DNA of 11,176 bases. Origin: Gemmatimonadota bacterium (GTDB lineage Bacteria > Gemmatimonadota > Gemmatimonadetes > Longimicrobiales > Gaopeijiaceae). Position numbers and translations under genes: made by a program. Positions 1-5,677 of this stretch are shown here, one piece after another (the stretch's first letter is position 1; every line of letters begins with the position of its first letter). The stretch lies in the NCBI GenBank assembly GCA_030550695.1, contig JAUQOX010000082.1:1-11176 (forward strand). The letters run 5' to 3'. The notes below the pieces were generated by a model. That model was not told the DNA's origin. It worked only from the letters and a program-made list of their open reading frames with translations, and searched no databases.

Positions 1-106
1 TTGTTGATCGGCACCACCACGCCGCCGGCGCTCAGAATCCCCAGAAAAGACGGAATGAACTCGGGCCGGTTCTTGAGCCACAACCCCACCCGGTCGCCGG
101 GTCGCA
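1..106 (-). other. Acyl-CoA synthetase (AMP-binding) N-terminal fragment fused in frame to the phosphorylase
   Basis: On the minus strand, codons after the shared PGDRV read GLWLKNRPEFIPSFLGILSA and then GGVVVPIN. This is the segment that follows GDRV near the N terminus of class I adenylate-forming enzymes such as long-chain-fatty-acid-CoA ligases. A nucleoside phosphorylase would instead continue with a sequence of the type KGEPLATVHA and end some 30-45 residues later. PGDRV occurs in both families, so the exact crossover cannot be placed within about 86-106. The rest of the ligase would lie beyond the window. Confidence 0.8.
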
Positions 107-1259
107 CGGCCAGGACAAACCCCACCCGCGGGTCGATGGTGTCCTCCATGCGGCGTCTGCCTCCCCCCAGCTCGATCACCCCTTCCCCCAAAAGGCGGGG
201 GTGGACCTTCGTCACGACACCCTCAGCCTGGGCCTCCACCACGAGGCGGACAGGGGCCGGCGGCATCCGATCCGGCTCCTCCACCACCCGGGGATCCCCC
301 CCTTGCCGTGCCACGAGGCGGGCCATCCGCTCCAGGGCCCGCCCGGACCTCAGAGCCTCCCGGGCCTTGTCCACCCCCGAGGCAGGGGAGGGCTCCATTC
401 CCCCCAAGAACAGCATCTCCCCCACGAGGGCCAAGGAAAGCGACTCCAGGTCGGGGGGACCCAGTCCCGCCAGGCACCGGAAAGCCTCAGCGGTTTCCAA
501 GGCGTTTCCGATGGCCAGGCCCAAGGGAACATCCATGGCCGTGAGGAGGGCCGCCGCCCGCACCCCGCGGGAGCGGGCCATGGCCGTCATGGTAAGGGCC
601 AGCTTGCGCGCGTCCTCCACACCGGTCAGGAAAGCCCCTTCCCCGACCTTCACGTCCAGGATGAGGCCGTCCAGGTCCTCCGCCAACTTCTTGCTCAAAA
701 TGCTTGTGGCGATGAGGGGGATGGAGGGGACGGTGGCCGTGGCATCCCTGAGGGCGTAAAGCCGGCGGTCCAGGGGAGCGATCTCCTCCGTCTGACCCAC
801 CATGACCAAGCCCACTTCCCTCAGGACCGCCCGAAACTCAGCCACGTCCAAACGGGTCCGGAACCCCGGGATGGCTTCCAGCTTGTCCACGGTGCCGGTG
901 GTGTGGCCCAGCCCCCGCCCCGACATCATGGGAACCTTCAAACCCAGTTCCGCCGCCAGGGGAGCCACCACCAGAGAGGTCTTGTCGCCCACCCCCCCCG
1001 TGGAGTGCTTGTCCACCTTGGGGCCGGACACGTCGGAAAGGTCGAGCACTGTCCCCGAGGCGAGCATGACCCCCAGAAGGGCTTCCACCTCGATGTCGGC
1101 CATCCCCCGGAAATAGACCGCCATGAGGAAAGCGGCCATCTGGTAATCGGGGACGGAACCCTCGAGAAAACCCAGGAAAAACGCCTCCAGTTCCTCCCGC
1201 GACAGCACCTCCCCCTGCCGTTTCTTCTCAATGATTCGTGGGGGGACCAGGGGGGTCAC
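1..1259 (-). CDS. Pyrimidine-nucleoside (thymidine) phosphorylase, 3' end replaced by acyl-CoA-ligase-like sequence; runs off window
   Basis: This enzyme splits thymidine, or pyrimidine nucleosides generally, with phosphate into base and (deoxy)ribose 1-phosphate in cytoplasmic salvage. The family signature DKHSTGGVGDKTS lies at residues 83-95, and SGRGLGHT starts at S113. K84, H85, S86, S95, S113, R171, S186 and K190 fall at the same numbers as the phosphate- and base-binding residues known from E. coli DeoA, so the catalytic part looks intact. The LDVKVGEGAF and MDVPLGLAIGNALE segments are also typical. The C-terminal PYNP_C domain is recognisable up to the VRPGDRV at residues 385-391. From there to the window edge (residue 419) the frame stays open but matches AMP-forming ligases instead. 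The GTG start at 1259 overlaps the TGA of the upstream YtxH-like gene and follows a GGGGTGGAG stretch. Thymidine phosphorylase and broader PyNP activity cannot be told apart here, so no symbol is given. Identity of the catalytic part is near certain; the 3' end is suspect. Confidence 0.93.
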   Translation of the reverse strand, partial: MTPLVPPRIIEKKRQGEVLSREELEAFFLGFLEGSVPDYQMAAFLMAVYFRGMADIEVEALLGVMLASGTVLDLSDVSGPKVDKHSTGGVGDKTSLVVAPLAAELGLKVPMMSGRGLGHTTGTVDKLEAIPGFRTRLDVAEFRAVLREVGLVMVGQTEEIAPLDRRLYALRDATATVPSIPLIATSILSKKLAEDLDGLILDVKVGEGAFLTGVEDARKLALTMTAMARSRGVRAAALLTAMDVPLGLAIGNALETAEAFRCLAGLGPPDLESLSLALVGEMLFLGGMEPSPASGVDKAREALRSGRALERMARLVARQGGDPRVVEEPDRMPPAPVRLVVEAQAEGVVTKVHPRLLGEGVIELGGGRRRMEDTIDPRVGFVLAVRPGDRVGLWLKNRPEFIPSFLGILSAGGVVVPIN

Positions 1260-1489
1260 GGCTCCACCCCTTTCCCCACCCCACGCCACCGCTCCCTGAC
1301 CCCCTCCGCCAGACCTTCCCAACCCTTGGCCGCCCCCTCGCCGAGCCGACGGGCGGTTTTCCTCAGCCGACCCCGAACCCGCTTACCCGGCTCCGGGGCC
1401 GTGAGGAGCGCCACCGCAGCACCTAGGGCAACCCCCAGGAGGAGGCCCGCCGCAAAGGGAACCCAAGCTTGCTCAAAGCGGTGATCCAT
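1256..1489 (-). CDS. YtxH-like small membrane protein (77 aa)
   Basis: Residues 9-30 form one hydrophobic, glycine/alanine-rich membrane segment (VPFAAGLLLGVALGAAVALL). It is followed by the short TAPEPGKRVRGRLRK element, resembling the TAP.SGKE.R motif that follows the helix in YtxH/GvpP-type proteins. The remaining ~35 residues are basic and amphipathic (ARRLGEG, RERWRG). YtxH-family proteins are known mainly as small stress-associated membrane proteins of unclear biochemical role, so no function is assigned. The ATG at 1489 has GGAG about 8 bases upstream. The gene ends in a GTGA overlap with the phosphorylase gene, so the two are probably co-transcribed and translationally coupled, although no functional link is obvious. 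It is too short for domain assignment by eye to be more than moderately secure. Confidence 0.75.
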   Translation of the reverse strand: MDHRFEQAWVPFAAGLLLGVALGAAVALLTAPEPGKRVRGRLRKTARRLGEGAAKGWEGLAEGVRERWRGVGKGVEP

Positions 1490-1666
1490 GGTCGTATCTC
1501 CGTTGCTATGGGCCTTCGGTGATTTCCCTCCCCCCCTGCCGACGCCGGGGCCACGAAGGGCCCGCCGGGCGACGATTCCCCGGATCCGCCCTTCCCCGCC
1601 TCCCGCCCCACGACCCGGGACAGACCCGGCCGCCCCGTGTATATTCCTCCTGAACCCCCGACGACC
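1490..1666. other. Divergent intergenic region between ytxH-like gene and ruvX
   Basis: These 177 bases separate divergent genes and must hold start signals for both sides. A good rightward sigma-70-type promoter is visible near the right end. I see no convincing -10/-35 pair for the leftward genes and no convincing operator palindrome. The short open frames across it look like chance frames in G+C-rich DNA. Confidence 0.6.
1617..1645 (+). promoter_or_regulatory. Predicted sigma-70-type promoter for ruvX-mltG
   Basis: GGGACA (1617-1622, 4 of 6 matches to TTGACA) and TATATT (1640-1645, 5 of 6 to TATAAT) are separated by exactly 17 bases. Transcription would begin near 1652, leaving a leader of about 15 bases before the ruvX ATG at 1667. 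The TATATT stands out as A+T-rich in very G+C-rich surroundings. No Shine-Dalgarno sequence precedes ruvX, which fits a short, nearly leaderless message. Confidence 0.55.
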
Positions 1667-2110
1667 ATGAGAGTTCTGGGTATCGATTTCGGAGAGCGCC
1701 GCATCGGTCTGGCCCTGAGCGACCCCACGGGAACGCTGGCCTCCCCTCTTCCAACCCTCCGCCGGAGGGCAGGGAAGCGCCCCCCGTTGGCGGAGGTGGA
1801 ACGGATCATCCGGGAGTTCCAGGTGACCGAGGTGGTCATGGGGCTGCCGTTGACCCCCGGGGGTGGGGATTCCCCCTGGACCGGAACGGTGAGGGAGGTG
1901 GCGGCCAAGCTGGAAAGGCGTGCCGGGGTGCCCGTCCACCTGGTGGACGAGCGCTTCACCTCCGCCCAGGCCGAAAGGACCCTTCGCAGCTCGGCGCTCC
2001 CCCGGGGGAAACGAACGGAGAAAGGGCGGGTCGACGCCGTGGCGGCCGTTCTCATCCTCCAGGGCTGGCTGGACCGCAAGAAGATCGTTACCCAGGAGGA
2101 AACGGCGTGA
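1667..2110 (+). CDS. ruvX: Putative pre-16S rRNA nuclease / Holliday-junction-resolvase-like RuvX (YqgF)
   Basis: A 147-residue protein of the YqgF/RuvX family, an RNase H-fold nuclease implicated in 16S rRNA 5' maturation and, in some bacteria, Holliday-junction resolution; it is cytoplasmic. The first strand and acidic site are in MRVLGIDFGERRIGLALSD, with D7. The MGLPL motif follows at 58-62, DERFTSAQA at 94-102, and the C-terminal acidic site in KGRVDAVAAVLILQGWL, with D123. Length and motif order are normal. I chose the ATG at 1667 because it starts directly at the family N terminus. An in-frame GTG at 1637 would add ten proline-rich residues and would place the start codon within the predicted -10 box. 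The stop overlaps the mltG start (GTGA), implying co-translation. Confidence 0.93.
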   Translation: MRVLGIDFGERRIGLALSDPTGTLASPLPTLRRRAGKRPPLAEVERIIREFQVTEVVMGLPLTPGGGDSPWTGTVREVAAKLERRAGVPVHLVDERFTSAQAERTLRSSALPRGKRTEKGRVDAVAAVLILQGWLDRKKIVTQEETA

Positions 2111-3219
2111 CGACGGCCCCGGGGCGGCACAAGGCCCTTCGGCTTTCCCTGCGATGGTCCTGGCCTCTGACCTGGTCCCTGGCCTGGGGGCTGGCCGCCG
2201 CCTCGTGCTCCCGCCCCGGGCCCGAGGGCGCCGAAAGCCCCATGGTGGAGGTCCGCATCCCCTCGGGCGCCTCCTTCCGGGAGGCCGTGGACTCCCTTCA
2301 GGCGGCAGGGTTGGTGCGGGGGGGGCGGGTTTTCCGGCTCTATGCCCGCCTGCTCGGGGCCGACCGGAAGATCCGATCCGGTCATTACCTCTTCCCGCCG
2401 GGGGCGTCCTGGCATCGGATCCTGGACGATCTGGTTGCGGGCCGGGTGGTGACGGAAGCCCTCGTGATTCCCGAAGGGTTCACCCTCAAACAGATGGCGG
2501 GGCGGATCGGCGCCGTCACCCTCTTGTCCGCCGACTCCGTCCTGGCGGTCCTTTCGGCCGATTCCTCCCATGTGGGATGGGGCCTGCCGGGCCCGGGTCT
2601 GGAAGGGTACCTGTTCCCCGACACCTACCGCTTCGCCTCGGGCACGCCCCTCGAAGAGGTGGTCCGGGCCATGGTCCACCGATACCGGGAGGTCTGGACC
2701 CCCGATTGGGTGGCCCGTCGGGATAGCCTGGGGATGACGGAGGGGGAGGTGGTCACCCTGGCCTCCATCGTCCAGGCCGAGGCACGCCACCCCGAAGAGA
2801 TGCCCCTCATCGCCTCGGTCTACCACAATCGCCTGAAGCGGGGCATGCTGCTCCAGGCCGATCCCACGGTTCTCTATGCCCTGGGCGGCCCTAGGCCCAG
2901 GCTCCTCTTCGCCGCCATAGATTCAGTGGCGGACCACCCCTACAACACCTACGCCCGTGCCGGGCTCCCGCCGGGTCCCATCGGCTCCCCGGGCGCCGCA
3001 GCCCTCCAGGCTTCCCTGTACCCGGCCGACACGCCCTTCCTGTACTTCGTGGCCCTCCCCAGCGGGTTCCACCTCTTCTCCCGAACCCTGGAGGAGCACA
3101 ACCGGGCGGTGGCCCAAGCCCGCAGGGAATGGCAGGCGGTCCGGGCCAGGCAGACCCAGATGGACTCCACCGCCGGCGGTGGCGCCAAGGCCGGCGGTGA
3201 GGAGGGATCCCCCCGATGA
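2107..3219 (+). CDS. mltG: Endolytic murein transglycosylase MltG
   Basis: MltG cleaves nascent peptidoglycan strands within the chain at the outer face of the inner membrane and helps set glycan length. The 370-residue product has a basic, hydrophobic N terminus (about 8-34) and a LysM-like early region (VRIPSGASFREAVDSL near 49-64, then SGHYLFPPG and VIPEGFTLKQMA). The YceG catalytic domain contains LEGYLFPDTY (165-174), ASIVQAEA (219-226), NRLKRGMLLQADPTVLYALG (241-260), YNTY.RAGLPPGPIGSPG (279-296) and a late FLYFV. E225 aligns with the catalytic glutamate known as E218 in E. coli MltG. The tail after about residue 350 is low-complexity. The N terminus ends in AAASC, which could be a lipobox (C34). 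The GTG start overlaps the ruvX stop, so translation is probably coupled. Confidence 0.95.
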   Translation: MTTAPGRHKALRLSLRWSWPLTWSLAWGLAAASCSRPGPEGAESPMVEVRIPSGASFREAVDSLQAAGLVRGGRVFRLYARLLGADRKIRSGHYLFPPGASWHRILDDLVAGRVVTEALVIPEGFTLKQMAGRIGAVTLLSADSVLAVLSADSSHVGWGLPGPGLEGYLFPDTYRFASGTPLEEVVRAMVHRYREVWTPDWVARRDSLGMTEGEVVTLASIVQAEARHPEEMPLIASVYHNRLKRGMLLQADPTVLYALGGPRPRLLFAAIDSVADHPYNTYARAGLPPGPIGSPGAAALQASLYPADTPFLYFVALPSGFHLFSRTLEEHNRAVAQARREWQAVRARQTQMDSTAGGGAKAGGEEGSPR

Positions 3220-3250
3220 CGCGGAACCCTGGTCAAGGACCGTGGGGTGG

Positions 3251-3274
3251 GAGGGCTCCACGGAGTCTTCTTTT
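3251..3274 (+). terminator. Weak terminator-like hairpin after mltG
   Basis: GAGGGCTC (3251-3258) pairs with GAGTCTTC (3263-3270) around a CACG loop, with two G-U pairs, and TTCTTTT follows the core stem at 3268-3274. It is the only T-rich tract in this gap. It could end or attenuate the ruvX-mltG message before thiE. The short wobble-containing stem keeps this tentative. Confidence 0.35.
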
Positions 3275-3333
3275 CCCCCCTGGACGGATCCCCCCGTAAG
3301 GCATCGGGCGGGGCCACGGCCTGCAATCCCCAG

Positions 3334-3978
3334 ATGAGCGCCCCCGTTCCCCTTTCCGAGGCTCTCCGCTTGGTGGTCATCACGGATCGCCGCCTCGCAG
3401 CGCCGCGGCCGGTGGAGGAGGTGGTAGCCCGGGCCCTGGAGGCGGGGGCCCGCTGCGTCCAGCTCCGGGACAAGACGGCCACACCCCGGAGCCTTCTGGG
3501 GCAAGCGGAGCGGCTTCGTGGACTCACTCGGAGGTGGGGGGCGCTCCTGTTCGTGAACGACCGGTTCGACATTGCCTTGGCCGCCGAGGCCGACGGGGTC
3601 CACCTGGGCCCGGAGGACCTGCCGGTGGCGGCGGTGCGGCGGGCAACCCCACCCGGCTTCTTGATCGGTTATTCCACCGATGTCCCCGAGAAGGCCCGGG
3701 CCGCCCAGGACGAAGGAGCAGACTACATCGGCTGCGGCGCCGTTTTTCCCACCGCTACGAAGGCCGACGCCGGACAGGCCATCGGCGTGGAAGGGCTCCG
3801 GCGGGTGGTGGAGGCGGTAGACGTACCGGTGGTGGGGATCGGCGGCATCACCCCTCAGAACGCCCCCGGGGTGGTCCAGGGCTCAGGGGCCGCGGGGGTG
3901 GCGGTGGTGGGCGCGGTGATGGGGGCACCGGACGTGGCAGAGGCGGTCCGGGCACTCCTGGCGGCGTTCCGGCCGTAG
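3334..3978 (+). CDS. thiE: Thiamine-phosphate synthase ThiE
   Basis: ThiE joins the HMP-pyrophosphate and thiazole phosphate moieties to make thiamine monophosphate in the cytoplasm, the last ring-joining step of vitamin B1 synthesis. The 214-residue product is a complete TIM-barrel ThiE: VVITDRR (14-20), VQLRDK (42-47), FVNDRFDIALAAEADGVHLG (73-92) for the pyrophosphate/Mg site, IGYSTD (111-116, usually IGVSTH), GADYIGCGAVFPTATKADAG (128-147) and VVGIGGITPQN (166-176). The ATG at 3334 fits the family N terminus. In-frame codons back to a GTG at 3247 would add 29 unrelated residues. No clear Shine-Dalgarno sequence is seen. The 114-base gap after mltG does not contain the conserved core of a TPP riboswitch. 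No other thiamine gene is in view, so it is an isolated pathway gene here. Confidence 0.94.
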   Translation: MSAPVPLSEALRLVVITDRRLAAPRPVEEVVARALEAGARCVQLRDKTATPRSLLGQAERLRGLTRRWGALLFVNDRFDIALAAEADGVHLGPEDLPVAAVRRATPPGFLIGYSTDVPEKARAAQDEGADYIGCGAVFPTATKADAGQAIGVEGLRRVVEAVDVPVVGIGGITPQNAPGVVQGSGAAGVAVVGAVMGAPDVAEAVRALLAAFRP

Positions 3979-4017
3979 TCCGAGGGGCCCGAGCCCAATT
4001 CCCTGGCAGGCTCCTGA

Positions 4018-4053
4018 CCTCTCCGGGGCTTCGGGTAGGCCGCCCCGGAGGGG
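4018..4053 (+). terminator. GC-rich hairpin downstream of thiE
   Basis: CTCCGGGGC (4021-4029) pairs perfectly with GCCCCGGAG (4042-4050) around a 12-base loop, and the stem can extend to 12 pairs (4018-4053) with one G-U. It begins about 40 bases after the thiE stop. There is no T-tract after it, so it is at best a non-canonical terminator or a 3'-end stabiliser. Confidence 0.4.
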
Positions 4054-4219
4054 GGCCCGGACGAGCCTGTGACGCGGCACGGGACCATGGTGGACCCGGT
4101 TTCCCACACCCTGCCCTTCGCCGCCTCCCGAGCCCACCCGGCCCGGGCCGGTATCTTGGAGGCCCTGGGCAGGTCCCGGGAGGCCGAAGCGGCCCGGTCC
4201 CGGGGCTACCGGATGCTGA

Positions 4220-4239
4220 CCCCCCGAGAGCCCGGGGGG
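4220..4239 (-). terminator. GC-rich hairpin downstream of the PHP gene
   Basis: CCCCCCG (4220-4226) pairs with CGGGGGG (4233-4239) around a six-base loop, 13 bases beyond the stop codon of the PHP gene on the minus strand. The position suits an end-of-transcript hairpin. No T-tract follows in that direction. Confidence 0.4.
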
Positions 4240-4252
4240 CTGGCCGGGTCCC

Positions 4253-5071
4253 TCAGATTCCTGCCAGCTCCAGGAAGGCGCCCACTTCCTCCGAACTCAC
4301 ATAGAAGTCCCCCAAGGGGGCCTCCCGCTCGGTTCCGTGCCAGTCGGAGCCTCCGGTCATGATCAGCTTCCAGGCGCGGCAAAGGCCTTCCAGTCTGAGG
4401 GTGTAGGAGGGGTCGTGCCGGGGGCGGTACACCTCCAGACCCCGGAGGCCGGCGCGGGTCAGGCGGGGCAGGAGGGCTTCCACCCGGTCCTCCGGAGGGT
4501 GGGCCCAGACCGGAACTCCCTTGGCTTGCAGGATCAGGCGGATGGCCTCTTCGGGGGTCAGGAGGGAGGTGGGGAGGAAAGCGGGGTGGGTGTCTCCGAT
4601 GTAGCGTTCGAAGGCCTCCGAGACGGTTCCCACATACCCTGCCTGCATGAGGGCCCGGGCAAGGTGGGGACGGCTCAAGGCGCGCCGCTCCGGTCCGGCG
4701 GCCTCCAGGACGGCCTCGAGCTCCAGGCTGATCCCTTGCTCCTTCAGGCGGCGGAGCATCTCCACCATCCTCCTCTCCCGGAGAAGAGCCGCCCGTCCCT
4801 CGTGGGCCAGGAGGGAGGGAGCTCGGGGATCCACAAAGTATCCCAGGAAGTGAAGCTCCCGGCCGTCCAGGGTGCTGGAAACCTCCAGAGCCGGGATCAG
4901 CTGCACGGAGGAGGTAGCCCCCTCTTCCAGAAGGCGCCGTACGCCGGCGGCCGTGTCGTGGTCGGCCAGGGCGATGACATCCAAACGGCCCCGTGCGGCC
5001 GCCTCCAGGACACCCGCCGGAGGGGAGGCCCCGTCGGAGGCCGTGGAGTGGATGTGGAGATCGAGCCGCAT
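4253..5071 (-). CDS. PHP-domain phosphoesterase (RNase AM / nucleoside 3',5'-bisphosphate phosphatase-like)
   Basis: The 272-residue product is a stand-alone PHP (polymerase and histidinol phosphatase) domain with a trinuclear-metal phosphoesterase site. The likely ligands are all present: H6 and H8 in LHIHSTASDG with D13, H38 in ALADHD, E63 in ALEVSS, H74 in HFLGYF, H191 in WAHP, and D243 and H245 in GSDWHG. Residues about 95-175 form the helical insertion typical of the YciV/TrpH group (SRPHLARALMQAGYV). Characterised relatives remove the 3' phosphate of nucleoside 3',5'-bisphosphates and act as a 5'-3' exonuclease on short RNAs. The exact substrate here is inferred. I chose the ATG at 5071 because it starts at the first PHP strand; a GTG at 5089 is possible. 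It lies 271 bases downstream of atpC on the same strand and probably has its own promoter. Confidence 0.88.
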   Translation of the reverse strand: MRLDLHIHSTASDGASPPAGVLEAAARGRLDVIALADHDTAAGVRRLLEEGATSSVQLIPALEVSSTLDGRELHFLGYFVDPRAPSLLAHEGRAALLRERRMVEMLRRLKEQGISLELEAVLEAAGPERRALSRPHLARALMQAGYVGTVSEAFERYIGDTHPAFLPTSLLTPEEAIRLILQAKGVPVWAHPPEDRVEALLPRLTRAGLRGLEVYRPRHDPSYTLRLEGLCRAWKLIMTGGSDWHGTEREAPLGDFYVSSEEVGAFLELAGI

Positions 5072-5342
5072 GGAAGGGCAAGGTAACACCCCCGGCGAGA
5101 AGAGGGGAAGTCAGCCTTCCGTCCGGAGGGGCGCGAGCACCCTCGAGCTCCCGCCCGAGCCGCCCAGGGCGGCGTGGCAGGGGTGGAAAGGGGAAGGGGA
5201 GACATCCAACGGGGAGCGGCACCGCGGGGGGGGTCCCGAAGGCGGCTCCCCGACGCCCCGACGCAAAAGAGGGAAAGGGCGACCGGGGTGGCGGCGGCCG
5301 GGTCCCCCCCAAGCAGCGTCCCGGATCGAAGGGAGTCGGGGA
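5072..5342. other. Intergenic region between atpC and the PHP gene
   Basis: This 271-base non-coding stretch lies downstream of the ATP synthase operon and upstream of the PHP gene. It contains homopolymer G/C runs and a compact inverted repeat (GCCGCC, 5159-5164, with GGCGGC, 5168-5173). I could not identify a convincing -35/-10 pair or a canonical terminator with a T-tract. Its minus-strand frames are low-complexity proline/glycine sequence, and none restores a missing C terminus of AtpC. Confidence 0.5.
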
Positions 5343-5672
5343 CTAACGGGCTGGTTCGGCCAGGAGATCGTCAGGGTGGAAGTCGGCTTCCGCCGGGAGC
5401 ACCGCGGGGGGGGAGTCGCCGGCGTATTCCACCAACACCGTGACGGCTCCCTCCTCCACCTTCAGGACCCCCCCCGCCACGTAGGTCCGCCACACCTCTC
5501 CGGCGGCGAGCCTGATCTTCAACCACCCCCGCCCCAGGAGTCCCAGGAAGGGAGCGTGTCCCGGAAGCACGCCCAGCATGCCGTCCCAAGCCGGGACCAT
5601 GATGCTCTGCGCCTCGCCTCGGAACACCTCCCGCTCAGGCGAGACCACCCGCACCCTCAGGGGCATGGCCAT
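5343..5672 (-). CDS. atpC: F1Fo ATP synthase epsilon subunit, short form without C-terminal helical domain
   Basis: Epsilon is part of the F1 central stalk, linking gamma to the c-ring. The 109-residue product has the N-terminal beta-sandwich: LRVRVVSPEREVFRGEAQSI (5-24), the strongly conserved GMLGVLPGHAPFL (31-43), then a WLKIRL strand and YVAGGVLKVEEGAVTVLVE (64-82). After about residue 85 only a short acidic, proline-containing tail remains. The usual two-helix C-terminal domain (full-length forms are about 130-140 residues) is missing and is not recoverable in another frame downstream. The start lies just after the atpD stop. The ATG at 5672 has GAAGG very close (2 bases), while the in-frame ATG at 5666 has it at 8 bases, so either may be used. 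It is the last gene of the operon. Confidence 0.92.
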   Translation of the reverse strand: MAMPLRVRVVSPEREVFRGEAQSIMVPAWDGMLGVLPGHAPFLGLLGRGWLKIRLAAGEVWRTYVAGGVLKVEEGAVTVLVEYAGDSPPAVLPAEADFHPDDLLAEPAR

Positions 5673-5677
5673 GACCT

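Larger units (their letters stand above)
3979..4252. other. Convergent intergenic region between thiE and the PHP gene
   Basis: This 274-base stretch lies between converging genes. It holds two GC-rich hairpins, one near each gene end, listed separately. A plus-strand frame from a GTG at 4069 includes RAGILEALGRSREAEAA, which resembles a tetratricopeptide helix pair, but it runs on into the opposite strand of the PHP gene and has no start signal. I do not call it a gene. Confidence 0.5.

Noticed and set aside
201..1484. Long plus-strand open frames across the phosphorylase and YtxH-like genes.
   Set aside because: They are antisense shadows of convincing minus-strand genes; the translations are rich in H, P, G and R without any family motifs.
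1640..1655. A perfect AGGAGG ribosome-binding sequence on the minus strand (complement of CCTCCT at 1646-1651).
   Set aside because: No ATG, GTG or TTG follows at a usable distance on the minus strand, and the spot lies within the rightward promoter/leader. Likely coincidence.
3205..3296. Repeat of GGATCCCCCCG at 3205-3215 and 3286-3296 around the mltG-thiE gap.
   Set aside because: Eleven bases dominated by a C run; no matching flanks and no deletion or insertion signature.
3220..3333. Possible TPP riboswitch upstream of thiE.
   Set aside because: The conserved CUGAGA and GAACCUG-type core elements are absent, and the gap is short and G/C-rich.
5159..5173. Inverted repeat GCCGCC-CAG-GGCGGC downstream of atpC as the operon terminator.
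   Set aside because: It lies about 170 bases after atpC, has only a 3-base loop and no T-tract in either direction; such stems are common in this composition.
5219..5413. A 15-base direct repeat (GCACCGCGGGGGGGG) at 5219-5233 and 5399-5413.
   Set aside because: Mostly a G homopolymer with a short shared lead; flanks do not match, so it is not evidence of duplication or of a mobile element.
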